Shown here piece after piece: positions 15,597 to 24,173 of a stretch of 35,900 bases of DNA. The position numbers and the translations under genes are program-made. The notes under the pieces are model-generated. The model did not search any database. It was not told where the DNA came from and saw only the letters and a program-made list of their open reading frames with translations. Within the stretch, counting starts at the first letter, position 1. Each line of letters begins with the position of its first letter. Where the stretch lies: the NCBI GenBank assembly GCA_029939535.1, contig JAOZST010000013.1, positions 1-35,900 on the forward strand, written 5' to 3'. The stretch comes from NBML01 sp029939535. Its GTDB lineage: Bacteria > Desulfobacterota > Desulfobacteria > Desulfobacterales > Desulfobacteraceae.

Positions 15597-16427
15597 ATGG
15601 TGAATTTAAAAAAAATGGAAAAAATAAATTCATATATTTCAAATTTTGCTTCAATCCTTGGTTGTAGCTTAATTATCAGCCTGACTAGTATTTTGTTCTA
15701 TACCCCCTGCCAGGCCAGGGATTTTATTGTGGAATTTGTTGAAGAGAATTATAAAGAGGCCAGGTTGGACTATTCAAACGAACCTTTGATCTATCATTCC
15801 ATCCAGGTCATTTCCCAGGCCGGCCCTAAGCTGCTGATTCTGACAGGTTATAATATAGAGTACCGCAGATGGCTCAGACATTATATAGCTGATAATAAAA
15901 AATTTATTGCCAGGGTGCCTGACAATGAAAATGATATGTTTATATCTGCCAAAGCCTATGACCTTGATGTGACAAACCTCCACCCTTTTAACGGGAATAA
16001 ATGGGAATATGAAATTCCCATATCCAATAATGTGGAGCCCCTTGAAGGGGACAGGCATATTCTTGTTATTGATGCCGATAAAAAAAGAAGCGGTTTGATC
16101 TCTCTGGTAATCAAGCGCATGGGATATCTGCCCATGGTTTTACCTGACAGTGCCCAGGCCCTTGAAACTTTAAGGGTTTATCCTGAAAAATTTAAAATGA
16201 TTATTGCCAACCATGAAGTTGCAGGCATGAAAACAGAAATTATTGTGAATCATATCTTAAAGATTAATCATAAAATACCGGTTTTAGTTGAAACCGGATA
16301 TCAGAATAAAAAACTCAGGGACAGGTTTGCAGCCCTTTTTTCAGACTCAGGTTTGGTGATAATAAAACCAATGGTCCTGGATGATCTCCAAAATACCATT
16401 AAAAAACTGGTCAAAGAAAGGGCCTGA
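15597..16427 (+). CDS. exported protein with receiver-like (pseudo-REC) C-terminal domain
   Basis: A 276-residue protein with a signal peptide or membrane anchor (hydrophobic about 18-36, likely cleavage after CQA at 40), an unknown N-terminal domain (about 41-148) and a C-terminal domain that reads like a response-regulator receiver: RHILVIDADKK (acidic Asp159/Asp161), a helix, KFKMIIANHEVAGM, PVLVETGY (Thr233) and VIIKPM (Lys257). At the phospho-acceptor position, where Asp is expected, there is Asn205. An N-in topology from the basic N-terminus would put the domain in the periplasm. Start is uncertain (ATG 15597, GTG 15600 or ATG 15615; no good ribosome-binding site). The next gene, also secreted, begins 4 nt downstream. 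The fold is inferred from the motif pattern; phosphorylation seems impossible. Confidence 0.75.
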   Translation: MVNLKKMEKINSYISNFASILGCSLIISLTSILFYTPCQARDFIVEFVEENYKEARLDYSNEPLIYHSIQVISQAGPKLLILTGYNIEYRRWLRHYIADNKKFIARVPDNENDMFISAKAYDLDVTNLHPFNGNKWEYEIPISNNVEPLEGDRHILVIDADKKRSGLISLVIKRMGYLPMVLPDSAQALETLRVYPEKFKMIIANHEVAGMKTEIIVNHILKINHKIPVLVETGYQNKKLRDRFAALFSDSGLVIIKPMVLDDLQNTIKKLVKERA

Positions 16428-16431
16428 CCCT

Positions 16432-16854
16432 ATGAAATATTTTTTTGGCATTTTCCTGTTGATATTGGTATCCCTGCCCGGCTCTCCAAGGGCCGAGAGC
16501 CAGGAATTTGCAAAATATGAAATGGGGTTTAAAAATTTTCTGACCTGTGAGTTAACCCGGGCCAATGCTCAAGATCATTTTCAAGGGAAAGCTTTTAAAA
16601 TTATAATGATCGATTTGTTTGATATCCAGTCGGAATCAGGCATGGTCATTATTACAGGTGCAGTTCAATGTTTTGTGGAGGGCAATTATTTTACCCTTTA
16701 CGCGGCCCTGGGAGTTGAAACAATTCTGGGCATAGAACAGGTTACCTATTATACGATCCGCAAAAAAGATTTTTCCATACTGGCCACTGAATTATTTCAA
16801 TTCCCCTATAAGGAAGGATGTCCCTGGTCACGTTACAGGATTGATACAAATTAA
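16432..16854 (+). CDS. small secreted protein of unknown function
   Basis: A 140-residue precursor: MKYFFGIFLLILVSLPGSPRA is a classic signal peptide with predicted cleavage before ESQEF, leaving about 119 residues. The mature part has three Cys (in FLTCEL, VQCFVE and EGCPWS) and looks like a mixed alpha/beta domain; I do not recognise it. The frame is open further upstream, but ATG 16432 gives the signal peptide and stands 4 nt after the stop of the pseudo-receiver gene, with AAAGG about 11 nt before it. The tight spacing suggests that the two exported proteins act together. It converges with ppdK, 22 nt away, with no visible terminator hairpin between them. Confidence 0.75.
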   Translation: MKYFFGIFLLILVSLPGSPRAESQEFAKYEMGFKNFLTCELTRANAQDHFQGKAFKIIMIDLFDIQSESGMVIITGAVQCFVEGNYFTLYAALGVETILGIEQVTYYTIRKKDFSILATELFQFPYKEGCPWSRYRIDTN

Positions 16855-16876
16855 AAAATTCCAAACCTAATCAACT

Positions 16877-19585
16877 TCAGCTTAAAATAGCTGCCTGTGC
16901 AGCTGCCAGCCGTGCAATTGGAATCCTGTAAGGAGAACAGGAGACATAGTGTAAACCGGCATTATGGCAGAAAACAATTGATGCTGGATCTCCTCCATGT
17001 TCACCGCAGATTCCAAGTTTTATATCAGGCCTGGTTTTTCTGCCTCTTTCCACAGAGATCTCAATCAAGCTTCCCACAGCTTCCTGATCCAGGGTTTCAA
17101 AGGGGTCAAAATTGAGTATTGCATTGTCTATATAATCATTCATAAAGGAACCAATATCATCCCGTGAAAAACCAAATGTCATCTGGGTAAGATCATTTGT
17201 GCCAAAGGAGAAGAACTGGGCATATTCTGCCATTTTATGGGCAATCAATGCAGCCCTGGGAATCTCAATCATGGTACCGAACATATGGGGGATGGCCTTG
17301 ATATTATATTGAGCCAGTGTCTTATCAAGGCAGGTCTTGACTATTTGATGGGTAAATTCCACTTCTTTTTCATTGCAGGTCACAGGAACCATTATTTCAG
17401 GCATTGGATGCATGCCCTTTTGAATCAATTCTGCACAGGCCTGGAAAATGGCTGTTACCTGCATTTGTGTGATTTCAGGGAAAGTGATTCCAAGTCTGAC
17501 ACCTCTGTGACCGATCATGGGGTTGGATTCCCTGAGAAGATTACTTCTTTTGATCACCTCTTCCATATCGATACCAAGAGCTTTGGCAATCTCTTCCTGG
17601 TTTTCCCGGGAAATGGGTACAAATTCGTGCAAAGGCGGATCAAGCAGTCTCAGGGTAACCGGCAGGTTATCCATGACAGACATGGTATTAAATATTTCCT
17701 GTTTAACAAAGGGAAACAATTCATCCAGGCTTGTTTCCCTTTCCTCCCTTGATTTGCTTAAAATCATCTTTCTAAGCAGAAACAGGGGTTTATCTGAATC
17801 AGAACCATAGAACATGTGTTCTGTCCGGAAAAGACCAATGCCTTCAGCACCAAATCCAAGGGCTACCTTGGCGTCTTCAGGGGTGTCCACATTGGTTCTG
17901 ATTTTCATTGTTCTATAGGTATCTGCAATGGTCATGAATTTTTGGAATTTGGGATTTTCCAAAGCATCCTTCATCTTTAACTGCCCTTTATAAACCATGC
18001 CTCTGGTGCCGTTTAAGGTTATAAAATCACCTTCTTTAAAGGTCATGGTTCCTATTCTGAGCTGTTTTGCTGTGAAATCTATTTTTAAGGCTCCGGCACC
18101 AACAATGCAACATTTGCCCCAGCCCCTTGCCACAAGAGCTGCATGGCTTGTCATGCCGCCCCGGGCCGTGAGAATGGCTGCAGCAGCACGCATGCCTTCA
18201 ATGTCTTCCGGGTTGGTTTCCTCCCTGACCAGAATAACCTTTTTGTCGGATTTTGCCCATTGAACAGCATCTTCAGCTGAAAATACAATTTGGCCCCAGG
18301 CTCCGCCAGGCCCTGCCGGAAGACCTTCCGCTACTTTTTCCGCTGCTTTTTCCTCATCCGGGTCCACAATGGGATGGAGCATGTCGTCCAGCACCTTGGG
18401 ATCCAGGCGGCAGACCATGGTTTTTTCATCAATCATGCCTTCTTCATGCATGTCCATGGCCATGGTAAGGGCTGCCTGGGCAGTTCGCTTTCCCACCCGG
18501 CACTGGAGCATATACAATATGCCTTCCTGGATGGTGAATTCAATGTCCTGCATGTCTTTGTAATGGGCTTCAAGTCTGTTTCTTATTTCATACAGGTTTG
18601 TATAGATGTCCGGCATGACCTCTTCCAGGGAAGGAAGGTGATTGTTTTGAAGGTTTTTGGTGTCCTTGTTCAAAGGATTGGGAGTTCTGATTCCAGCCAC
18701 TACATCCTCTCCCTGGGCATTGACAAGCCATTCACCGTAAAACCGGTTTTGGCCGTTTCCGGGATCCCTTGTAAAGGCAACCCCTGTGGCAGAGGTTTTG
18801 CCCATGTTGCCAAAAACCATGCTCTGGACATTTACGGCTGTTCCCCAATTATCTGGTATGTGCTCAATTCTTCTATAGGAAACTGCCCGTTTTCCATTCC
18901 AGCTTTTAAAAACAGCCCCTATTGCTCCCATGAGCTGTTGCCTGGGATCATCCGGGAATTCAAGATTCAGGTGCTCTTTAATTTTCTTTTTGAACCGATC
19001 ACACAGAGACTTCAGATCCTCAGTGGAAATATCAGTATCATTTTCATAGCTTTTGTCATTTTTTAAATTGTTCATCATCATTTCAAGGTTGAGGCGGATG
19101 CCCATTCCGTCTTCCGGCTTGATTTGTTCGGCCTTTTCCATGACCACATCGGAATACATCATGATCAGTCTTCTATAAGCATCATATACAAACCATTCAT
19201 TACTGGTTTTTGCAATGAGACCCGGGATGGTTTTTGAGCAAAGCCCTACATTAAGAATTGTTTCCATCATCCCGGGCATGGAGCTTCTGGCACCTGAACG
19301 ACAGGAGACAAGTAAAGGATTTTTTTCATCCCCGAATTTCATTCCCATGTGGGCCTCAATATTTGCCATGGCATCATTGACCTGGGTTTCAAGGGAATCG
19401 GGAAAACAACCGCCAAGGTCAAAATAATGGTTGCAGCATTCAGTGGAAATGGTAAAGCCGGGTGGCACAGGAAGCCCAAGTTTTGCCATTTCAGCAAGAT
19501 TGGCCCCTTTCCCGCCAAGAAGGTTTTTCTGTGTTGCATCTCCATCAATTTTTCCAGGGCTGAATTCATATATGTATGTGGTCAT
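16877..19585 (-). CDS. ppdK: pyruvate, phosphate dikinase
   Basis: Catalyses the reversible conversion of pyruvate, ATP and Pi to PEP, AMP and PPi, serving gluconeogenesis or PPi-linked glycolysis in anaerobes. In order it has the ATP-grasp nucleotide-binding domain (GGKGANLAEM near the start, RSGARSSMPGMM), the swivelling domain with catalytic His481 in GGMTSHAALVARGWG, and the C-terminal PEP/pyruvate barrel with CGEHGGDP. Thr479, two residues before the His, is the site the regulatory protein phosphorylates in this family. It has 902 residues from ATG 19585, chosen for AGAGGA 5 nt upstream; an upstream extension to 19636 has no support. Its probable regulator lies about 1.8 kb away in the opposite direction. 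Confidence 0.97.
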   Translation of the reverse strand: MTTYIYEFSPGKIDGDATQKNLLGGKGANLAEMAKLGLPVPPGFTISTECCNHYFDLGGCFPDSLETQVNDAMANIEAHMGMKFGDEKNPLLVSCRSGARSSMPGMMETILNVGLCSKTIPGLIAKTSNEWFVYDAYRRLIMMYSDVVMEKAEQIKPEDGMGIRLNLEMMMNNLKNDKSYENDTDISTEDLKSLCDRFKKKIKEHLNLEFPDDPRQQLMGAIGAVFKSWNGKRAVSYRRIEHIPDNWGTAVNVQSMVFGNMGKTSATGVAFTRDPGNGQNRFYGEWLVNAQGEDVVAGIRTPNPLNKDTKNLQNNHLPSLEEVMPDIYTNLYEIRNRLEAHYKDMQDIEFTIQEGILYMLQCRVGKRTAQAALTMAMDMHEEGMIDEKTMVCRLDPKVLDDMLHPIVDPDEEKAAEKVAEGLPAGPGGAWGQIVFSAEDAVQWAKSDKKVILVREETNPEDIEGMRAAAAILTARGGMTSHAALVARGWGKCCIVGAGALKIDFTAKQLRIGTMTFKEGDFITLNGTRGMVYKGQLKMKDALENPKFQKFMTIADTYRTMKIRTNVDTPEDAKVALGFGAEGIGLFRTEHMFYGSDSDKPLFLLRKMILSKSREERETSLDELFPFVKQEIFNTMSVMDNLPVTLRLLDPPLHEFVPISRENQEEIAKALGIDMEEVIKRSNLLRESNPMIGHRGVRLGITFPEITQMQVTAIFQACAELIQKGMHPMPEIMVPVTCNEKEVEFTHQIVKTCLDKTLAQYNIKAIPHMFGTMIEIPRAALIAHKMAEYAQFFSFGTNDLTQMTFGFSRDDIGSFMNDYIDNAILNFDPFETLDQEAVGSLIEISVERGRKTRPDIKLGICGEHGGDPASIVFCHNAGLHYVSCSPYRIPIARLAAAQAAILS

Positions 19586-19628
19586 ATCGTCCTCTATCTT
19601 TTTAAATAAGAAATGAATTAATGATATA

Positions 19629-19657
19629 ATAATCAATAAATTAAAAATTCAAGTCAA
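19629..19657 (-). promoter_or_regulatory. candidate sigma-70 promoter for ppdK
   Basis: On the minus strand TTGACT (19657-19652) and GATTAT (19634-19629) are 17 bp apart, in very AT-rich DNA. The predicted start near 19622 gives a leader of about 37 nt. No equally good promoter was found for the divergent ABC-F gene. Confidence 0.5.
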
Positions 19658-19753
19658 GTAAAATCTTGTATTTATAAATTGTATGAGCAATGGTATGCTG
19701 ACCTTTGAGTGAATTACCATAAAACCAGATGATATTATTTTACGGATTATTTA

Positions 19754-21595
19754 ATGCTGAATATTGAGTCCATTTCCAAGGGGTTTGGAGACCAGGTTCT
19801 TTTAGACGACACAGGACTACAGATCAATCCCGGGGAACGGGTGGGGCTTGTGGGCAGAAACGGCCACGGAAAAACCACCCTCCTGAACATGATTGCCGGA
19901 ACCGACCATCCAGATGAAGGAAGGATATCTTATCCTTCAGGATACAGGATAGGGGTGTTGTCCCAGACCATACATTTTAACAGAAAAACAGTCCTGGAAG
20001 AGGCCATGCTTGGCCTTCCGGAACATGAAAAGGATCAGTCCTGGAAAGCGGAAAAAATTCTGGCAGGCCTTGGATTTTCTGTTTCAGACATGGAAAAGGA
20101 TCCGATTCTGTTTTCAGGAGGGTTTCAGGTACGTCTGAACCTGGCAAAGGTTCTGGTTTCAGAGCCGGATCTTTTGATCCTTGATGAACCCACCAACTAT
20201 CTGGATATTACTTCCATCCGCTGGATTTCCCAGTTTCTGGTTTCCTGGCCCAGGGAAGTTTTACTGGTGACCCATGACAGGGGATTCATGGACAATGTGG
20301 TCACCCATATTGCGGGTATCCACCGCAGAAAAATAAGGAAAATCAAGGGTGATACCCCTAAGTATTACTTTCAGGTGGCCCAGGATGAAGAGATCTATGA
20401 AAAAACTCGTCAGAATGAAGAGAAAAAAAATAAAGAAATTGAATTGTTCATAACACGGTTCAGGGCAAAGGCCAGGCTTGCAAACATGGTACAGTCCCGG
20501 ATAAAGACCCTTGAAAAAAATCAGGCAAAGGATAAACTGGCCCAATTAAAAAATCTGGAGTTTTCCTTTAATTATCTTCCTTTTGGCGGAAAACAGGTTT
20601 TAACGGCCCAGGACCTTTCTTTTTCATGGGAAAAGGATAAACCCCTGATCAATGATCTGTCCCTGACTATCTACCCCAATGACAAGATCGGCATTATCGG
20701 AAAAAATGGAAAGGGAAAGACTACCCTGCTCAAACTGCTGACCAAGAACCTTGATCCTGAAAAAGGTATGGTGTCGGTGAATCCAGGCGTTTCCATGGGA
20801 TATTTTGAACAGACCAATGTGAATTCATTGAACGATCAATTCACCATTGAAGATGAATTGATCAACTCCCACCCGGATTTTGACCGACAGGCTGCCAGAA
20901 ATATCTGCGGGTCAATGATGTTTGAAAAAGATGCAGCCCTGAAAAAGATATCTGTACTGTCCGGCGGGGAAAAATCCAGGGTCATGCTGGGAAAACTTCT
21001 TATCAGTCCTTTGAATCTGGTGATTCTGGATGAACCCAGCAACCATCTGGACATTGAAGCATGTGATGCCTTTGTGGCTGCCCTTAACAATTTTGAGGGC
21101 GGGATGATTCTGGTTACCCATAATGAAATGTTTCTCCATGCCCTGGTCAACCGCCTGGTGATATTTAAAAAAAAGGGTGTTTCTGTCTTTGAAGGTTCTT
21201 ACCAGGAATTTCTGGAAAAAGAGGGTTGGGAAGAGGAGGAACAAGTGGAGGCTAAAAAGTCAAAGCCAGCCGTTATTTCCAAAAAAGAACTGCGCCAGAA
21301 AAAATCAGAAATCATTGCTGTCCGTTCCAGGGCAATTAATCCCATTCAAAAAATAATTGATGGTATTGAAGATTATATTGAAGAAAAAGAGGATCAAATC
21401 CGGAAAATAAATGAGAAACTTCTTATTGCATCCCAGGACCAGGATGGTGCAAAAATTCAGATTTTGTCAAAGGAACTGGCCGGTCTTGAAAGGGAAGTGG
21501 AATCTTTGTTTGAGGATCTTGAAAAACATATGGATAAAATTGACTTTCAAAAAAAGATTTTTGAAAAACAACTCAGTGCATTGGAAAGGTGTTAA
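19754..21595 (+). CDS. ABC-F family ATPase (translation factor or resistance type)
   Basis: A soluble twin-ATPase protein of 613 residues without membrane segments, as in ABC-F proteins (EttA, Uup, YheS), which bind the ribosomal E site. First cassette: Walker A GRNGHGKTT, degenerate signature FSGGFQVRL, Walker B LLILDEPTNYLD. The linker (about 195-265) has the charged KARLANMVQSRIKTLEK helix. Second cassette: GKNGKGKTT, signature LSGGEKSRV, LVILDEPSNHLD. A C-terminal coiled coil (about 525-613) is Uup/YheS-like. ATG 19754 has a weak ribosome-binding site. Which ABC-F subfamily it belongs to cannot be settled by eye, and an antibiotic-resistance role is not suggested by context. Confidence 0.93.
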   Translation: MLNIESISKGFGDQVLLDDTGLQINPGERVGLVGRNGHGKTTLLNMIAGTDHPDEGRISYPSGYRIGVLSQTIHFNRKTVLEEAMLGLPEHEKDQSWKAEKILAGLGFSVSDMEKDPILFSGGFQVRLNLAKVLVSEPDLLILDEPTNYLDITSIRWISQFLVSWPREVLLVTHDRGFMDNVVTHIAGIHRRKIRKIKGDTPKYYFQVAQDEEIYEKTRQNEEKKNKEIELFITRFRAKARLANMVQSRIKTLEKNQAKDKLAQLKNLEFSFNYLPFGGKQVLTAQDLSFSWEKDKPLINDLSLTIYPNDKIGIIGKNGKGKTTLLKLLTKNLDPEKGMVSVNPGVSMGYFEQTNVNSLNDQFTIEDELINSHPDFDRQAARNICGSMMFEKDAALKKISVLSGGEKSRVMLGKLLISPLNLVILDEPSNHLDIEACDAFVAALNNFEGGMILVTHNEMFLHALVNRLVIFKKKGVSVFEGSYQEFLEKEGWEEEEQVEAKKSKPAVISKKELRQKKSEIIAVRSRAINPIQKIIDGIEDYIEEKEDQIRKINEKLLIASQDQDGAKIQILSKELAGLEREVESLFEDLEKHMDKIDFQKKIFEKQLSALERC

Positions 21596-21600
21596 TTAAG

Positions 21601-21816
21601 ATGGACAAAAAGAATTTTGCATTTTATTATGGAATTATTTTAATTGCCGTGGGTATAGGGGTTTTTTTTCGTATACCCCAGGTAATGCCCAGAATAGAAA
21701 CCATAGAGTTTTTCAGAGAAAAATTGTTTATAGTAAGATTTTGTTTTTATACCCTTGGCATGCTTTTAATCCTGGCCGGGGCTATAAGGATATTTAAAAA
21801 TTATAATCAGTCTTAA
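21601..21816 (+). CDS. small two-helix membrane protein, unknown
   Basis: A 71-residue protein with two hydrophobic segments (about 8-24 and 44-62) joined by a loop containing the RIETIEFFREK stretch, and with basic ends. I do not recognise it. ATG 21601 is 5 nt after the ABC-F stop. A GTG at 21589 is in frame but overlaps that gene and lacks a suitable ribosome-binding site. It is probably co-transcribed with the ABC-F gene and may precede the ATPase gene at 21878 in one unit. Confidence 0.65.
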   Translation: MDKKNFAFYYGIILIAVGIGVFFRIPQVMPRIETIEFFREKLFIVRFCFYTLGMLLILAGAIRIFKNYNQS

Positions 21817-21822
21817 GTCGTT

Positions 21823-21850
21823 AGATTTAAATAACCAGATTTAAATAACC
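21823..21850. repeat. exact 14-bp tandem duplication in intergenic spacer
   Basis: AGATTTAAATAACC occurs twice in direct succession (21823-21836, 21837-21850), 6 bp after the stop of the small membrane protein and 27 bp before the ATPase start. Each unit contains the palindrome ATTTAAAT. Confidence 0.8.
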
Positions 21851-21877
21851 ATTGAAAAAGATCATCGGGAAAATTGA

Positions 21878-24103
21878 ATGGCAAATGCTGTAAGGGGAAA
21901 ATCAGGTTCCAGTCTTAAAGCCACCATAAAAGATCAGTCCGGTGCAGGCAAGACGAAAATTGGTGAAATTCTTTCAAAAGAAGGCCAGATCACCAGTATG
22001 CAGCTTACTGAAGCTCTGAATGTGCATAAAAAAACCAATGAGAGGCTAAGCAGTATTCTTTTGAACAAGGGCTATATTGATCCCGATACCATTATTAATG
22101 TATTGGGGCGGCTTTACAATTATACTGTCATACACTTTTCAGAGATCAAACCAAAGCCTGAAATTTTAAAACTCCTTCCCTTTGAAATGGTCAAGAAATA
22201 TATGGTGTTCCCCCTTGAACTTAAGGGGGATGATTTGATCATCACCATGGCAGAACCCACGGATACAACTATTGTTGAGGATCTTCATAAAAAAATTAAA
22301 AAAAATATCCAGGTTTTTGTATCCACTGAAAATGATATTATCCAGGCATACCGGGATTTTTATAAGATCAATGATGATGAATATAAAAGTTTTCTTCATT
22401 TTGAAGATGATGCAGAGGAGGATGAACCCGTCACCTCTGTTGAAGATTTTGGTTCCCTTGTTTCCGAGGCTGCCGAAGAAGTGGAAGTGGGTATTACTGA
22501 CCTGGATGATGACCAGGATCAGTTTATGGCTTCAGATGCCCCCATTATTAAGCTTGTCAATGGAATCCTTACCAAAGCCATCAATGACGGGGTTTCCGAT
22601 ATACATATTGAGCCTTTTGAAAAATCTTTTCAGGTCAGATACAGACTGGACGGCGGTATGTACAAGGCCATGAACCTGCCCATCAGTATTAAAAATGCCG
22701 TAATTTCAAGGATTAAAATTTTGGCGGAACTGGATATTGCCGAAAGAAGGGTTCCCCAGGACGGCAGGATAAAACTCAGGTTCGGAAAAAAAAAATCCAT
22801 TGATTTCCGGGTATCCAGCCTTCCCACCCTGTTTGGGGAAAGTATTGTCATGCGTATCCTGGACCAGAGTGCATTGAGTATTAATTTGACCAAGCTGGGT
22901 TTTGAGGCTTCAACCTTTGACAGTCTGAAACGATGTATATCAAGACCATATGGTCTTTTACTGGTTACAGGTCCCACAGGCTCCGGCAAAACAACCACTT
23001 TGTATTCAGTGCTTAACCGGCTCAATAAAGATGATATTAAAATTCTCACGGCAGAAGATCCCGTGGAATTTAATTTTAAAGGCATTAACCAGGTACCGGT
23101 AAAAGAATCCGTTGGCATGACCTATGCGGCAGCCTTAAAGGCTTTTCTGCGCCAGGATCCAGATATAATTATGGTGGGGGAGATCCGGGATATTGATACG
23201 GCTGAAATTGCAATCAAAGCAGCCATGACAGGTCATCTGGTCTTTGCAACCCTCCATACCAATGACTGCCCGTCCACCATTGGCAGATTGGTGGATATAG
23301 GTATTCCTCCCTTTATGCTTGCATCTTCCGTCACCATGGTTCTGTCCCAGCGGCTGGCCAGGCGGCTATGCCCCCACTGCAAGCAGATTGTCACCGGCCA
23401 CAATCCAGAGGATCTTGAGATGTACGGGTTTTCAAAGGATGAAATTCCTGACTTGAAAATTTACGGCCCCAATGGATGCAGTAATTGCAATGGGACCGGA
23501 TATAAGGGCAGGGTGGGTCTGTACGAGCTCATGGAGGTAACCGATGAAGTGGGTAAAGCCATCAGTGCTGAGGTGGCTGAAGATCAGCTCAGGAAAGTGG
23601 CTGTCCAGGAAAAGATGATCACCCTGAGGGATGCAGGACTTGTAAAAATTCGATCCGGGGAAACCTCCCTGGAAGAAGTATTAAAAAAAACCACCATTAC
23701 CAAGGAAGCGTTGCCAGCCTATCTTGTAAATCCGGATGTGGAACAATACGAGGACAAGGATGTGATCATCAGGGAAGGCAATACAGACATTGATTTTTTT
23801 AAATTGGTACAGGGAGCCCTCCATGTGGTCAAAGGCGGCAAGAAAATTGCTGAAATAACTCAGCCAGGGGAATATTTTGGTGAAATGGCTGCCATAACCA
23901 AAGAGGCCCGCTCTGCATCCATTATTTCAAAGGGAAGATCCAAGATAAAACGATTTCCAGGGGATAAACTGGAGGAGATCATTGAAAAATATCCTGAGGT
24001 GGCTAAACACCTTTTCAGTGTTCTTGCAAATCGGCTTCACCAGACCGATAAAAAACTGGTTAATATCCATAACCAGATCAGAAAGAAAAGACCGCCCAAT
24101 TAA
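21878..24103 (+). CDS. GspE/PilB-type secretion ATPase with C-terminal cyclic-nucleotide-binding domain
   Basis: A hexameric-ATPase protein of the type II secretion/type IV pilus family with an unusual tail, 741 residues. Residues about 25-165 are a T2SSE_N/MshEN-like region (KIGEILSKEGQITSMQLTEAL, then a second LSSILLNKGYI unit), a fold that binds c-di-GMP in some relatives. Residues about 215-610 are the ATPase: Walker A GPTGSGKT (365-372), Walker B region DIIMVGEIRD, His box GHLVFATLHTND, and a zinc site with Cys498, Cys501, Cys534 and Cys537. Residues about 618-725 read as a CAP-type cyclic-nucleotide domain (GEYFGEMAAITKEARSAS, with a phosphate-binding Arg at about 678). No pilin, PilC or secretin gene is adjacent, so the machine it drives is unknown. 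Confidence 0.9.
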   Translation: MANAVRGKSGSSLKATIKDQSGAGKTKIGEILSKEGQITSMQLTEALNVHKKTNERLSSILLNKGYIDPDTIINVLGRLYNYTVIHFSEIKPKPEILKLLPFEMVKKYMVFPLELKGDDLIITMAEPTDTTIVEDLHKKIKKNIQVFVSTENDIIQAYRDFYKINDDEYKSFLHFEDDAEEDEPVTSVEDFGSLVSEAAEEVEVGITDLDDDQDQFMASDAPIIKLVNGILTKAINDGVSDIHIEPFEKSFQVRYRLDGGMYKAMNLPISIKNAVISRIKILAELDIAERRVPQDGRIKLRFGKKKSIDFRVSSLPTLFGESIVMRILDQSALSINLTKLGFEASTFDSLKRCISRPYGLLLVTGPTGSGKTTTLYSVLNRLNKDDIKILTAEDPVEFNFKGINQVPVKESVGMTYAAALKAFLRQDPDIIMVGEIRDIDTAEIAIKAAMTGHLVFATLHTNDCPSTIGRLVDIGIPPFMLASSVTMVLSQRLARRLCPHCKQIVTGHNPEDLEMYGFSKDEIPDLKIYGPNGCSNCNGTGYKGRVGLYELMEVTDEVGKAISAEVAEDQLRKVAVQEKMITLRDAGLVKIRSGETSLEEVLKKTTITKEALPAYLVNPDVEQYEDKDVIIREGNTDIDFFKLVQGALHVVKGGKKIAEITQPGEYFGEMAAITKEARSASIISKGRSKIKRFPGDKLEEIIEKYPEVAKHLFSVLANRLHQTDKKLVNIHNQIRKKRPPN

Positions 24104-24132
24104 TCTTTTTCCCTGGTTTTGCCTTTGAATTG

Positions 24133-24173
24133 AAAGTAAAAAAGTAAATACCTGTCACCTACTTTTTTACTTT
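24133..24173. repeat. 14-bp AT-rich inverted repeat between convergent genes
   Basis: AAAGTAAAAAAGTA (24133-24146) and its exact complement (24160-24173) flank a 13-nt loop. The right arm covers the final codons and stop of queH. The site is between the convergent ATPase and queH genes, where a bidirectional terminator is expected. The A-run/T-run arms could supply a U tract in both directions, although the stem has only four GC pairs. Confidence 0.55.

Noticed and set aside
18290..19066. 258-codon plus-strand frame inside ppdK
   Set aside because: It is antisense to the highly conserved PPDK sequence and shows no recognisable domain; such long shadows are common opposite conserved genes.
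19754..21595. ABC transporter ATPase subunit
   Set aside because: Two cassettes in one chain with the ABC-F linker and no membrane partner nearby; it is a soluble ABC-F protein.
22630..23118. 162-codon minus-strand frame opposite the secretion ATPase
   Set aside because: It lies opposite the conserved ATPase core, with no ribosome-binding site or domain.
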